64,000 nucleotides of DNA from Fimbriimonadaceae bacterium (lineage in GTDB: Bacteria > Armatimonadota > Fimbriimonadia > Fimbriimonadales > Fimbriimonadaceae), in contig JAICWL010000001.1 of assembly GCA_025934835.1 (NCBI GenBank), positions 1-64,000 of the forward strand, read 5' to 3'. Shown piece by piece: positions 33,329 to 42,554 of this stretch; the first letter of the stretch is position 1; each line of letters starts with the position of its first letter. Below the pieces are notes generated by a model. It did not search any database, was not told the origin of the DNA, and saw only the letters and a list, made by a program, of their open reading frames with translations. Both the position numbers and the translations under genes were made by a program.

Positions 33329-35793
33329 TGGCAGAAGTCAAATTGCCCATCCAGGAGGACGAGAGTCCGTCCGAGGAGATCGCGGAGCCAAAGCTCGACG
33401 AGCTCCAGCAGGACGAACCGCGGCCCGACATCCCTGCGGTTCTGAACATTTTGCCGCTGAGAGACAGCGTTGTGTATCCAATGCTGATCGCGCCGCTGAG
33501 CGTGGCGAGAGAGTCTGGCGTCCAGCTTATCGACGACAGCATCGTCGGCAACAACCGAGTCATCGGGGTGATCGCCCAGCGCGACCCTTCAACAGAGACT
33601 CCTCACTTTGATGACGTCTTCGACTACGGATGCGCCGTGATCATTCGAACGCTGGTCAAGATGCCCGATGCCGTGAGGCTGATCGTTCAAGGCGTGGCGC
33701 GGTTCAAGATCATCGAGCGAGTACAGGAGGAGCCATATCTACGGGCCCGCATCGAGGTGATCGAAGAGCAGCTCCCCTCGCCCGAGCAAGCAGAAGAGGT
33801 GGAAGCGCTCCGGCGGTCGGTCGCCGCGCTTTTCGACAGCGCGATACGGCTGTCGCCGCAACTGCCGGATGAGCTCCGAACCCTTACCCAGGCAGTTCAG
33901 GAGGTCAACGTTATGGCGGACCTCGTGGCCGCGCATATGAACCTGAATGTCGAGGACAAGCAGAAGGTGCTTGCTACGGTGGACGTCGTGGCGAGGCTGA
34001 AGCTGCTGCTCGAGCTGCTGAGCCGCGAGGTACGTGTCCTCGAGCTGACGACCAAGGTCCAAAACGAGGTCAACACGGAGCTCACGAAGACCCAGCGGGA
34101 ATACTATCTGCGCGAACAGCTCAAGGCGATCCAGCGTGAACTCGGCGAAAGCGACGAGCGAGGCGAGGAGCTGGAAGAGCTGCGCGCCCGCATCGACCAG
34201 GCCGGCCTCTCGGAAGTGGCGCTGAAGGAAGTCAACCGGGAGTTCGAAAGGCTGCGACGGATGAATCCGGGCGCCCCCGAGTACACGGTCGCCCGCACAT
34301 ACATCGACTGGATCGTGTCCTTGCCATGGAGCAAGTCGACCGTCGACAACCTAGACCTTCGCAATGTCAAGCGGGTGCTCGACGACGAGCACTATGGGCT
34401 CGAGCAGATTAAAGATCGAATCATCGAGTTTCTGGCCGTGCGAAAAGTGAAAACGACCGGCAAGATCCGTCAGCCGATTCTGTGCTTCGTGGGACCTCCC
34501 GGCGTCGGCAAGACTTCTCTGGGGCACTCGATCGCGGATGCGATGAATCGCAAATACGGCCGGCTTTCACTCGGCGGCATGCGCGACGAGGCCGAGATTC
34601 GGGGCCATCGGAGAACGTATATCGGCGCGATGCCGGGCCAGATCATTCAGAGCATCCGCCGTGTCGACTCGAACAACCCGGTGCTCGTGCTCGATGAGAT
34701 CGACAAGCTGGGCCAGGATTTTCGCGGCGATCCCTCTTCCGCCCTGCTTGAAGTGCTCGATCCCGAGCAAAACAGCTCCTTTAGAGACCACTACCTAGAC
34801 GTTCCATTCGATCTGTCGAACGTGTTCTTCATCACCACGGCCAATCGACTCGACACCATTCCCGCGCCGCTGCGCGACCGGATGGAGGTCATCGAACTGG
34901 GTGGGTACACCGAAGAGGAGAAAGATCAAATCGCCATTCGGCACCTGATCCCCAAACAAATCGAAGAGCACGGCCTTACCAAAAAGCAGATCAGATTCCG
35001 CAACGAGGCGATCATTCGGCTGATCCGGCACTACACTCGCGAAGCCGGGGTTCGCAACCTCGAGCGCGAGATCGGGGCGGTCGTGCGCCGTGCCACTCGA
35101 ATGTTCGCTGAAGGGCGCACGGACAGAGTCGTCGTAAACAACAAGTTCATCGAGAGCGCGCTTGGTGCGCCAAGGTTCATATCGGACGAGGTGAGCGAGC
35201 GCGATCTGCCCCCGGGAACGGCCGTGGGGCTCGCATGGACGCCTGTGGGCGGCGACGTGCTGTTTATCGAGACAGCACGCATGCCCGGCCAAAAGGGGCT
35301 CATCGTTACCGGGCAGCTTGGAGACGTGATGAAGGAGTCGGTCACCGCCGCACTTAGCTTCATTCGCAGCCATGCCGCGCAGCTCAAAATCGACCCGAAA
35401 TTTTTCGAGACCACGGAACTGCACGTGCACGTGCCCGCGGGCGCGGTGCCCAAAGACGGCCCCTCGGCCGGAGTTACGATGCTCACGGCACTCGCCTCGC
35501 TGCTCACGGGCCGCCGGGTCAAACGGCGCTTGGCTATGACAGGAGAAATCACGCTGGGCGGCCAGGTGCTGCCCGTCGGCGGCATCAAGGAGAAGGTCCT
35601 CGCTGCCTACCGCGCGGGCGTCGAAACGTTGATCCTGCCCGAACTCAACGAGAAGGATTATCTCGAAGACGTTCCGGAGGAGATTCGGGCCAAGCTGAAA
35701 GCGCATTTCGTGAAGCATGCAGACCAAGTCCTGCGGGTAGCGCTCGAAAAGGCACGCCAAAAGCCGGCCTCCGAACCGCTTGCTGCAGGCTAG
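33328..35793 (+). CDS. lon: ATP-dependent Lon protease
   Basis: An 821-aa LonA. The N-terminal substrate domain begins at about residue 35 ([21 protein letters not shown]) after an acidic lead. The coiled coil contains [21 protein letters not shown]. Walker A is [11 protein letters not shown], Walker [12 protein letters not shown]. The peptidase domain has the catalytic Ser in [10 protein letters not shown] and Lys in [15 protein letters not shown]. Cytosolic degradation of misfolded and regulatory proteins. Coupled to hsp20. Confidence 0.97.
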   Translation: MAEVKLPIQEDESPSEEIAEPKLDELQQDEPRPDIPAVLNILPLRDSVVYPMLIAPLSVARESGVQLIDDSIVGNNRVIGVIAQRDPSTETPHFDDVFDYGCAVIIRTLVKMPDAVRLIVQGVARFKIIERVQEEPYLRARIEVIEEQLPSPEQAEEVEALRRSVAALFDSAIRLSPQLPDELRTLTQAVQEVNVMADLVAAHMNLNVEDKQKVLATVDVVARLKLLLELLSREVRVLELTTKVQNEVNTELTKTQREYYLREQLKAIQRELGESDERGEELEELRARIDQAGLSEVALKEVNREFERLRRMNPGAPEYTVARTYIDWIVSLPWSKSTVDNLDLRNVKRVLDDEHYGLEQIKDRIIEFLAVRKVKTTGKIRQPILCFVGPPGVGKTSLGHSIADAMNRKYGRLSLGGMRDEAEIRGHRRTYIGAMPGQIIQSIRRVDSNNPVLVLDEIDKLGQDFRGDPSSALLEVLDPEQNSSFRDHYLDVPFDLSNVFFITTANRLDTIPAPLRDRMEVIELGGYTEEEKDQIAIRHLIPKQIEEHGLTKKQIRFRNEAIIRLIRHYTREAGVRNLEREIGAVVRRATRMFAEGRTDRVVVNNKFIESALGAPRFISDEVSERDLPPGTAVGLAWTPVGGDVLFIETARMPGQKGLIVTGQLGDVMKESVTAALSFIRSHAAQLKIDPKFFETTELHVHVPAGAVPKDGPSAGVTMLTALASLLTGRRVKRRLAMTGEITLGGQVLPVGGIKEKVLAAYRAGVETLILPELNEKDYLEDVPEEIRAKLKAHFVKHADQVLRVALEKARQKPASEPLAAG

Positions 35794-35902
35794 TCGCGGC
35801 ATCGAGATCATTTGGCCGCAGCTTCGCCGACCATTCGGGCCCCAAACATACATAAAGAACCCGGATAAGACCCGCTTGCCCGGTTGACGCTGGCCAAGTC
35901 GC

Positions 35903-35934
35903 CCAGCGCCATGTATGTCCAGCGCCATGTATGT
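35903..35934. repeat. Tandem repeat, two exact copies of CCAGCGCCATGTATGT
   Basis: Copies at 35903-35918 and 35919-35934, directly adjoining. Each contains GCGCCATGTATGT. It lies 110 bp past lon in a gene-free stretch. Confidence 0.9.
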
Positions 35935-36048
35935 ATAGTTCACTGTTTCACCCAGCGGGTGTGGCGCCTGCTTGACGAACCCCATAGGTCCCGCCGGGTC
36001 GTGCTGCCGACACCGAATTCCCGAGTGCTTACGACCCGGCCGATAGGG

Positions 36049-36237
36049 TCAGCCACCGAATCCCAGGTGATATTCAAGCCGTTCCCGTGCGAGCAGAAAA
36101 TCCGTAGCTCGAGTCACGCCGGCCCAGGAGAGCTTGACTATGGCACTCTGTAAGCTGCCCAGGAGACCAACAGGAGGAGGCGAACTTTCCTGTACCAACG
36201 CGAGCGCTGTCAACGCGCAGATCGCCATACAAAGCAA
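36049..36237 (-). CDS. Possible small exported peptide or gene remnant
   Basis: A 62-codon minus-strand ORF beginning MLCMAICALTALALVQESSPPPVG, which resembles a signal peptide with preceding in-frame RFKVL. The remainder, GLLGSLQSAIVKLSWAGVTRATDFLLARERLEYHLGFGG, has no recognised domain. Start codon choice (TTG or the ATG three codons on) is unclear and no ribosome site is obvious. It may be the surviving end of a decayed gene. Confidence 0.25.
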   Translation of the reverse strand: MLCMAICALTALALVQESSPPPVGLLGSLQSAIVKLSWAGVTRATDFLLARERLEYHLGFGG

Positions 36238-36371
36238 GACCTTGAAACGGCCAACCGAGCCGAGAATCTCGCAAACACGTCACCACGATAGTCGTGCTTC
36301 TGCGCTACTGCAACCGCAGGATAGGGGTATTCCCCGCTTACCCGCAGCTCTGACCGCAGGGATAAATCAAG

Positions 36372-37220
36372 TCACTTCGGCGGAAGCTTGATCGTGATCG
36401 ACGTGGCGGTGCAGGCGTCCACGGGCGTGCCCACGAAGGCCAAGATGTTTCTGCCGTGCAACATGCCCCCGAGGCGCGACTGCACTTGGCCGCACACGTC
36501 AGCGAGCTCGGTTACCGCGCCCACTGCGGTGGCCGCTCCACCGCTCGCAAGTGCAGCCACCGAAGCGCCGTTTCGCAGCTCGGCCATAAGGGTAGGCACA
36601 CTGTTCAATTGATTCTTCTGCACACAATTGTTCGCGTCGTTAAGTCCGAGCTCTTCGATCGCCTTTTTCAGCCGCTCTTGGCCATCGGGCGTCAGTGCGC
36701 TTGGTGCGTTCGACGAGAACAGGTCGACTACCTGCTGCAGGGCTTCCTTGCCGCCCGGCTCGCTCATGATCTGCTCGAGCTTGCCCGACTCAGCGATTCT
36801 GCCCGTGTTCGAGCGGTCGAACCTGAAGGTCGTCTCGCCTTTGACGTTCGAGCACAAGCCAACTGTTTGCCCGTCCACGGCTTTCAGCGGGCCGAGTTGG
36901 TAGTCGAGGCGCGCTGGGCTCTGAGTCAGCGAGCCGAGGGTGCCTTCCCTGCGCGACCACGTGACTCGACCCTCGACAGAGGTTCCCTTGGGTACGAGCA
37001 CGTTGCCAGAAGAATCGGTGATGTCTTGCGAGACCATCATCGGGAAAGACGTGCCTACGTCGTCCACGCCTGATTCGAGTTGCTTCAGCAGGATCAGGTG
37101 TACCGGGGTGCCCACGGCCAGCGTGGACTCGACAGGCTTAGGAGGCGCGCTCTTCGTCGGCGCTTGGGCACAGGCCACCGTCAAAGCGGCAAGAAGAACC
37201 GCCTCCACAGGAATCCGCAT
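36372..37220 (-). CDS. Hypothetical lipoprotein
   Basis: A 282-aa protein of unknown function. MRIPVEAVLLAALTVAC-AQAP is a lipoprotein signal (lipobox TVAC). Next comes a segment like LAVGTPVHLILLKQLESGVDDVGTSFPMMVSQDI and VLVPKGTSVEGRVTWSRREG, reminiscent of the TrbI/VirB10-like barrel strands that begin with a polar promise of a stable pore, although this is weak. The later half is helical with GGAATAVGAV, then ends with VGTPVDACTATSITIKL. The start is supported by TACAAT 7 nt upstream of this ATG. Confidence 0.7.
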   Translation of the reverse strand: MRIPVEAVLLAALTVACAQAPTKSAPPKPVESTLAVGTPVHLILLKQLESGVDDVGTSFPMMVSQDITDSSGNVLVPKGTSVEGRVTWSRREGTLGSLTQSPARLDYQLGPLKAVDGQTVGLCSNVKGETTFRFDRSNTGRIAESGKLEQIMSEPGGKEALQQVVDLFSSNAPSALTPDGQERLKKAIEELGLNDANNCVQKNQLNSVPTLMAELRNGASVAALASGGAATAVGAVTELADVCGQVQSRLGGMLHGRNILAFVGTPVDACTATSITIKLPPK

Positions 37221-37233
37221 CACAAGCATTGTA
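37221..37233 (-). promoter_or_regulatory. Putative -10 element (TACAAT) 7 nt before the hypothetical lipoprotein ATG
   Basis: Minus strand reads TACAAT-GCTTGTG-ATG with no ribosome site between. Another leaderless candidate. Confidence 0.45.
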
Positions 37234-37793
37234 GTCGTTAGACGACAACATGCGAGCGAGCCTTCCTGGGTCCCAATGAAAACGCGCCACGAAGATCGGG
37301 TTCCCCCGGCCTCGCGGCGCGCCCTCGTTGTTCGCCGGCGGCAACTCCTCGCGGAGCGCCTTCGCAGCAAACTGCTTCAGTAAGGGCGTCTCTTTGGCCT
37401 TGCGGCCGTAGCGCCATCCTCACTTCGGCTTTAAGCCGCTGGCGTGATTCGCTCGCCTTGCGGCTCACGAATCACTTTCGACGTCTGCGCTTTCACGCGA
37501 CTTCGATTTCCCAACGGCTCAAACCGTCCGGTGCAACCGAAGACACACTTGGCTCTTCGGCGCTACGCTTGCGGGACTCTGGTCCAAGAAATCCTGCAAG
37601 GTCGCGGTCGGTCGGCACGTTCATCACCTTAAACGATTTGCCCGAACTCCTTTCGGATCCGGCGTTCAAAATTCTGCGTGCCTTTCGCATCTTGTCCGGA
37701 GAGATCGGCTCCGGATCGCTGCTTTCGCATCTCCCGGTGGTCCTTGCCACCACCGCAATCTACATGTTCATCATACGCAGGCGGCAAGCAAAT
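37234..37793. other. 560-bp intergenic region with hairpins and decayed-looking reading frames
   Basis: No intact gene. On the minus strand one frame reads LLKQFAAKALREELPPANNEG...FVARFHWDPGRLARMLSS without a usable start, and another reads KVMNVPTDRDLAGFLGPESRKRSAEEPS up to a stop. A hairpin GTGATTCG...CGAATCAC (37445-37476) and a GGCCTTGCGGCC-type palindrome (37397-37408) are present. It looks like a mobile-element remnant or dispersed repeat. Confidence 0.4.
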
Positions 37794-38693
37794 TCAAAGC
37801 TTTTTGTGAGTTTGTTTTCCACCGCTTTTCCCTCCTCCGCCTGTGTATAACTCGCCTCCGCCACGACTCTTCGAGTTGCTCTTGGCGCGGGGTTTTCGGG
37901 GGCGGGCGGGGGAAGCCGATTCGGTGGTTTCCAGGCCGACGATCGTGCGAAGCTGGTCGACTTCCTGCTTGCCGAGAAGCCGCGCCTCCCCAGGGCGCAT
38001 CCCCTTGGACCGCAGCGGCCCGATGCGGACGCGCTTGAGCGTCTTCACCGGCAGCCCGACCGCATCGCACATGAGCCGCACCTGCCGATTGCGCCCCTCG
38101 TGAATCGTTATCCGCAAACCGGTCGTGTTCGTCTTCGGCTCGGCATGGATCACCTCGACCCGCGCAGGGGCCGTTCGCCTCCCGTCGATGAACAACCCTT
38201 TTCGCAGCTTTTCCAGCGCTTTGTCGTTCGGGATTCCGATCACGACCGCCTCGTACTCCTTTTCCACGCCGTAGCGCGGGTGGGCGAGCCGCAGAGCCAG
38301 CACTCCGTCGTTCGTGCAAATCAGCAGTCCCTCAGTGTCCTTGTCCAGGCGTCCCACCGGCTTAAGCTGCACGCCCAGGTTCGGCAGGTGCTTGACGATG
38401 GTCGGTCTGCCCTGGGGGTCGGACATCGTGGTCACCACGCCGACCGGCTTGTTCAGAACCACCGTGTAGATCTTGGCGGCTTGAATCGGCTGGCCGTCGA
38501 CCCGCACCTCATCCCCGGGACCCACTTTCACGCCCTGCTGTGTGACGATCTCCCCGTTCAGCTCGACGCGTCCCTGCTCGATGAGGTGCTCCGCCGCCCG
38601 ACGCGAGCACAGCCCGGAGCGAGCGATCCGCACATGCAGGCGCTCCAGATCGACGCTGTCGTCAGGCTCGTGGACGCGGGGCTCTCTTGGCAT
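37794..38693 (-). CDS. RluB/RsuA-family pseudouridine synthase
   Basis: A 299-aa enzyme converting a specific uridine of rRNA to pseudouridine. The N-terminal S4 RNA-binding domain has RLHVRIARSGLCSRRAAEHLIEQGRVELNGE. The catalytic domain has VLNKPVGVVTT and the active-site Asp in GRLDKDTEGLLICTNDG, followed by ITIHEGRNRQVRLM. A Lys/Arg/Gly-rich tail of about 50 residues extends the C-terminus. Family membership (large-subunit RluB versus small-subunit RsuA) is best assigned as RluB-like. Its start overlaps the upstream carboxypeptidase gene by 32 bp. Confidence 0.92.
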   Translation of the reverse strand: MPREPRVHEPDDSVDLERLHVRIARSGLCSRRAAEHLIEQGRVELNGEIVTQQGVKVGPGDEVRVDGQPIQAAKIYTVVLNKPVGVVTTMSDPQGRPTIVKHLPNLGVQLKPVGRLDKDTEGLLICTNDGVLALRLAHPRYGVEKEYEAVVIGIPNDKALEKLRKGLFIDGRRTAPARVEVIHAEPKTNTTGLRITIHEGRNRQVRLMCDAVGLPVKTLKRVRIGPLRSKGMRPGEARLLGKQEVDQLRTIVGLETTESASPARPRKPRAKSNSKSRGGGELYTGGGGKSGGKQTHKKL

Positions 38694-39867
38694 ATAACTT
38701 CATGCGACGGCGGGCCTTGCCCCGCACGAGATACGCGCCCACGCAGAGCGCTCCACCAAAGAAAATCGAAGTCGGCTTCGATCCGGACTTCATCATCGCG
38801 CTGAGCGGAGCCAGCGCCACATCGCTCTGGGCGACGAGCGGGACGCTCTGCTCGAATCCGTCCGCGTCCCGCAGGATCAGCTCGCCAACCTTCTGCCCTT
38901 TGGCGATCGGCGCGGTAACGGGATCGGGAACGATCTGGGTTGTGGCCTCACCGGTTTCGTTGCGCCGGACGAGGCTGTAAATCGGCGAAGCGGGAGCGAC
39001 CTCCACCCCGGCGCTCGCACCCCCGCTCACCTGCACCGTACCGACGCTCTGTCCTGGATCGAACTCCAAGCCTTTGCGATAATTTTGAAAAGCGAAGTCG
39101 AGCATCTTCTGGTGGTCGAGCTGCCAATGGTCGCTCTTCATCACCACCGTGATCACACGAAAGCCGTCGCGCGTGGCGCTCCCCACATAGCAATGGCCCG
39201 CGGGCACCGTGTAGCCGGTCTTGATGCCGTCTGCAGTCGGATCCTTGGCCAGCCACTTGTTTCGGGTGACCATATGGGTGTCCTTCTGATTGATGCTTCG
39301 ATGGACTTGGTACTTCTGGGTGCGGACGACCTCTTCGAACGGCTCCAGCCGCATCGCCTCGCGAGCGATCCGCGCCAGGTCGTGCGCGCATGTCCAGTGG
39401 TTCTTGTCGTTCAGCCCGTTCGGGTTGTCGAAATGCGTGTTGGTGCAACCTATCGCCGCCGCCCGATCGTTCATCAGCTTCGAAAACGCCGGAATGCTGC
39501 CGCTGATGTGCTTTGCGACCGCATAGGCGCCGTCATTCGCGCTTCGAAGCATCATCGCGTAGAGCATGTCGTGGGCCGAGATCCGCTCCCCGGGCTTCAG
39601 GTGCATGCTCGATTCCTTGACCGTCTCGATCTCCGGGGGCGCCACGATCGTTTCGTTCGGGGTGCACCGCTCGACCAGCAGCATGCCGGTCATGATCTTC
39701 GTGGTGCTCGCGGGATACCGAGATGTTTCGGCGTCTTTCGACCAGAGGACTTTGCCGCTTCCAGCGTCGATGATGATGGCGCTGGCGGCGCTAACGTCAA
39801 GCTGTGCGCATGCCAGGGCCGGCGCAAATGCCGCCAGCACGATCAGATGCCGAGCGTGTCTCCTCAT
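38662..39867 (-). CDS. D-alanyl-D-alanine carboxypeptidase (penicillin-binding protein 5/DacF type)
   Basis: A 401-aa peptidase S11 family enzyme that trims the pentapeptide of peptidoglycan. Signal peptide: MRRHARHLIVLAAFAPALACAQ. Catalytic motifs are STTK (Ser54-Lys57), SAN (109-111) and KTG in GIKTGYTVPAGHC. A C-terminal PBP5-like beta domain follows, then a terminal hydrophobic segment FFGGALCVGAYLV with a basic tail, likely the membrane anchor. The ORF track start is 85 codons too early and lacks a signal. Confidence 0.93.
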   Translation of the reverse strand: MRRHARHLIVLAAFAPALACAQLDVSAASAIIIDAGSGKVLWSKDAETSRYPASTTKIMTGMLLVERCTPNETIVAPPEIETVKESSMHLKPGERISAHDMLYAMMLRSANDGAYAVAKHISGSIPAFSKLMNDRAAAIGCTNTHFDNPNGLNDKNHWTCAHDLARIAREAMRLEPFEEVVRTQKYQVHRSINQKDTHMVTRNKWLAKDPTADGIKTGYTVPAGHCYVGSATRDGFRVITVVMKSDHWQLDHQKMLDFAFQNYRKGLEFDPGQSVGTVQVSGGASAGVEVAPASPIYSLVRRNETGEATTQIVPDPVTAPIAKGQKVGELILRDADGFEQSVPLVAQSDVALAPLSAMMKSGSKPTSIFFGGALCVGAYLVRGKARRRMKLYAKRAPRPRA

Positions 39868-39932
39868 CGTTCGTCCTAGATCAATGACGATTCTACCGGC
39901 GCAAGGGCATGTCGCCTGCCTCAAACCTTCGA

Positions 39933-40496
39933 CTATTGCTCCACGGAACGCAACCGGTAGTCGTAGCCGGAGATCTCGTAGACGACCAGCTCTCCATACG
40001 ACGGGTGGGGTTCGACGCCTAGGAAACGCATGCCGCTTCGCTCCAGCACCCGCTGAGAGGCGACGTTGGAAACCTCGCATCTGCCCACGACGCGTCCGAG
40101 CTTCAGGCGGGTGAAACCCCACATCAGCAGTCCGCGAAGCCCTTCGGTCGCGTACCCGCGATTACGAAACGGCTGGAGCACCGAGTAGCCAACCTCGCAA
40201 TCTGCGCCCAGGCTCAAGGGTCCGAAGCTCCCCCCGCCATGGAACCCGACGTCTCCAACGAGCTTGGGCTCGAGCTTCGAGATCATTACGCCACCCCACT
40301 GGATCTTCGCCGGATTCGCACGAAGCTGTTCGGCAAGAAGTGGAAGGAATTCGCGCATCTCTGCTTCCGGCCAATCCATCGATACTTCAGCACCCAACAG
40401 CTCGCCGAGCAGCTTGCGGTCGCCTGCCGCCGCCTCGATCGACTCCGGCGTGAGCGGCACGACGCGCAGCCTGTCGGTTTCGAACAGCGACTTCAC
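39933..40496 (-). CDS. GNAT-family N-acetyltransferase, RimJ/RimL-like
   Basis: A 187-aa acetyltransferase beginning MKSLFETDRLRVVPLTPESIEA. It has VGYSVLQPFRNRGYATEGLRGLLMWGF, the acetyl-CoA pyrophosphate loop (RNRGYA) and VSNVASQRVLERSGMRFLG. The closest layout is the RimJ/RimL branch, which acetylates proteins or small molecules; the substrate is unknown. The ATG overlaps the stop of scpB (ATGA), so it is coupled to the scpA-scpB operon. Confidence 0.88.
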   Translation of the reverse strand: MKSLFETDRLRVVPLTPESIEAAAGDRKLLGELLGAEVSMDWPEAEMREFLPLLAEQLRANPAKIQWGGVMISKLEPKLVGDVGFHGGGSFGPLSLGADCEVGYSVLQPFRNRGYATEGLRGLLMWGFTRLKLGRVVGRCEVSNVASQRVLERSGMRFLGVEPHPSYGELVVYEISGYDYRLRSVEQ

Positions 40497-41026
40497 GACT
40501 CCGGGACCGCCGGCAGGCTTACGGCCAAACCCGCATCCAGCTTCGGCAGGCCGTCCAGGTCCTTGAGCTTGAATTGGTGTAGAAACTGCTGCGTAGTGCC
40601 GAACAGGCTTGGCCTTCCCGGCGCATGCTTCCGCCCCACTTCACGGATGAGCCGCCTCTCCTGCAAAATGCGGATGCCGTAGTCGCTCTGCACCCCTCGG
40701 ATCGCCTCGATCTCGGAGCTTGTAATTGGCTGACGATAGGCGACGATGGCGAGCACTTCCATTAGACTCTTGCTGAGCCTTTGGCGCTGGGGCTTGAGAA
40801 ACGCCGAGACGCACTCGGACAGCTCCTCCTTGGTCGCAAGCTGATACCCCCCTGCAAGCTCCACGAGCTGCAACGGCCCCTCGCGATCCAATCTGTCGCG
40901 AAGCAAGTCGATCGCTTCCGTCGTCTGCCCTTCCGTCAATCCGATCGATGCTCCCAAAGCTTCCGTCGAAGCGGGAGAGTCGGCCACGAACAGCAGCGCG
41001 AAAATGCGGTCGACGGAAGAGATCAT
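40493..41026 (-). CDS. scpB: Segregation and condensation protein B
   Basis: A 177-aa winged-helix kleisin partner of the SMC-ScpAB condensin. Recognisable are IFALLFVADSPASTEALG, LVELAGGYQLATKEELSECV, LSKSLMEVLAIVAYRQPITSSEIEAIRGVQSDYGIRIL and the second winged helix with GRPSLFGTTQQFLHQF. It lies 6 bp downstream of scpA, the usual order. smc is not in the window. Confidence 0.94.
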   Translation of the reverse strand: MISSVDRIFALLFVADSPASTEALGASIGLTEGQTTEAIDLLRDRLDREGPLQLVELAGGYQLATKEELSECVSAFLKPQRQRLSKSLMEVLAIVAYRQPITSSEIEAIRGVQSDYGIRILQERRLIREVGRKHAPGRPSLFGTTQQFLHQFKLKDLDGLPKLDAGLAVSLPAVPES

Positions 41027-41032
41027 CTTGAA

Positions 41033-41776
41033 TCAGGCCCTGCAGAAGAGGACCAAATCGCCATCGAGCTTGGCGCTGACCTGGCCAACGCGGATCAGCT
41101 CGAGAAGCGCCAGGAACCAGTAGACCGCATCTGCTCGGGAAAATCGGCCCGTGACGAGCTCGCCGAGTGTTCGCCACGTACCATCGATCGCTCGGAGAAC
41201 GATACCGATCTGCTCGGACAGGGATCGACGAGCCCTCGTCGGAGGCTCGAAGATCGCGCTGTCGGCACGCCTGAGCAGTCGCTCGAACGCCAGCGCCAAG
41301 TCTTGTGAGCTGACGGACTCCAGCTCGTACGGAAACTCATACGGGCTCGGGCCCGAGCCTGGTGACCGGAAGAACATCAAGCTGCGTTCTGCGTGCCAAG
41401 CGAGAAGCGCTCCGATCGCCAGGTCGTAGTCGGTGATAGACGACTCTGGAAGCTGCATCGGCTCAGCGGATTCAGGCTCAGGCTCCGGGCTCGGCAGCAG
41501 CAGCCATGCTTTGCGCTCGAGCAGATAAGCCAGTGCTGTGAGCGCGGCCGCGGCCTCATCGAGGTTCGGCGACTCCGAAAGCAGGAGGTACTCGAAGTAC
41601 GCCTCGCAGACGGGATACAGCGGCACGCCGAGCAGATCGATGCGCTGATCGCGGACGCATTGGAAAAGCATCGCCAACGAGCCTTCGAACGCCGGGGATT
41701 GAATGTTTATCGGCGGCGGCGCGATCACTCCGAGCGCGGTAACCGGACGCTCGGCCAATTGTCGGCGCGGGGCCAT
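41033..41776 (-). CDS. scpA: Segregation and condensation protein A
   Basis: A 247-aa kleisin bridging SMC heads. The N-terminus contains FEGSLAMLFQCVRDQRIDLLGVPLYPVCEAYFEYLL, the ScpA family opening, followed by DEAAAALTALAYLLERKAWLLLP. The C-terminal winged helix contains RFSRADAVYWFLALLELIRVGQVSAK. I start at MAPRRQLAERP; the ORF track start lies within the upstream tRNA-Cys gene. The protein is diverged in its first 30 residues from textbook ScpA. Confidence 0.88.
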   Translation of the reverse strand: MAPRRQLAERPVTALGVIAPPPINIQSPAFEGSLAMLFQCVRDQRIDLLGVPLYPVCEAYFEYLLLSESPNLDEAAAALTALAYLLERKAWLLLPSPEPEPESAEPMQLPESSITDYDLAIGALLAWHAERSLMFFRSPGSGPSPYEFPYELESVSSQDLALAFERLLRRADSAIFEPPTRARRSLSEQIGIVLRAIDGTWRTLGELVTGRFSRADAVYWFLALLELIRVGQVSAKLDGDLVLFCRA

Positions 41777-41795
41777 GATGCTTAGAGACGATTGG

Positions 41796-41869
41796 AGGTG
41801 CCGGCCGGATTCGAACCGGCGAATAACGGTTTTGCAGACCGTCCCCTTAGGCCACTTGGGCACGGCACC
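41796..41869 (-). tRNA. tRNA-Cys (GCA anticodon)
   Basis: A 74-nt tRNA on the minus strand. Acceptor GGTGCCG pairs with CGGCACC followed by discriminator U. The anticodon arm CGGTCTGCAAAACCG gives anticodon GCA, and the T arm is GCCGG-TTCGAAT-CCGGC. The CCA is not encoded. It lies directly upstream of scpA on the same strand. Confidence 0.97.
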
Positions 41870-42009
41870 CCTCGAGCCTTCGCCATAAGTGTAGCTTCTT
41901 CACGCCTTTGGTGTCACGCCGAGCTAGAAGGGCCGCGAACAGTGGCCCGTCAGGTATGAATTCCTCGACTTGCTCTATAACGTGCGTATCTTCCTCTGTG
42001 GAGCCCCGC

Positions 42010-42528
42010 TTGGATCCTAAGCTTCGAATGAGGAGGCCGAACCTGCTCGGGCTGCCGCGCGTCGAGTTGCCCCCTGGTTACGCACTCGGGGAAGCGGGCC
42101 CAGACGCCGCCGAGCCTTTGGCGCGCCTGCTGACGACCGCGTTCGGCGAGAATTGGGAGCCGGGAAAGGTACGACGCGAATTGCTGCACAACGCCGACGT
42201 GCCCAAGACATTCATAGTGACTTGGGCCGATGCCATCGTGGCGACGGCCTCGGCCCAGATTCAGCCCACGGCGTTTCCCGGCTCCGGGGTGGTGCACTGG
42301 GTGGCCGCGGACCCGACCCATTCCGGCAAAGGTTTGGGCTGCGCGGTAGTCACAGCGGTGCTGCGCGAGCTTTCAGGGATGGGCCTGAGGGATGCGGTGC
42401 TGATCACGGACGACGAGCGCCTGCCCGCGATCGCGGTGTACCGGCGCCTCGGCTTTATGCCCGAGCCTTGTCACGCTTCTCACCCCCACCGATGGACTGC
42501 CGTCCTGACGAACCTCAGCGGACGCTGA
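42010..42528 (+). CDS. GNAT-family N-acetyltransferase
   Basis: About 172 aa from a TTG start: DPKLRMRRPNLLGLPRVELPPGYAL, with GGAG 6 nt upstream of the TTG. The acetyl-CoA-binding core is VHWVAADPTHSGKGLGCAVVTAVLRELSGMG, followed by VLITDDERLPAIAVYRRLGFMPE, typical of mycothiol-synthase-like GNATs. The acceptor is unknown. An ATG six codons downstream is an alternative start. It is divergent from the tRNA-Cys-scpA unit and ends 26 bp from the convergent repeat-protein gene. Confidence 0.85.
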   Translation: MDPKLRMRRPNLLGLPRVELPPGYALGEAGPDAAEPLARLLTTAFGENWEPGKVRRELLHNADVPKTFIVTWADAIVATASAQIQPTAFPGSGVVHWVAADPTHSGKGLGCAVVTAVLRELSGMGLRDAVLITDDERLPAIAVYRRLGFMPEPCHASHPHRWTAVLTNLSGR

Positions 42529-42554
42529 CGCTGCGGCCCCTCGGGTGCCTGCCC

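Larger units (their letters stand above)
35794..36371. other. 578-bp gene-poor stretch after lon
   Basis: Contains a perfect tandem duplication of a 16-mer (35903-35934) and a possible small minus-strand ORF listed separately. I see no tRNA, terminator with T-run or recognisable protein. Composition is mixed, with several short direct and inverted motifs. Confidence 0.5.

Noticed and set aside
34795-35985. 396-aa minus-strand ORF
   Set aside because: Antisense of the lon peptidase domain.
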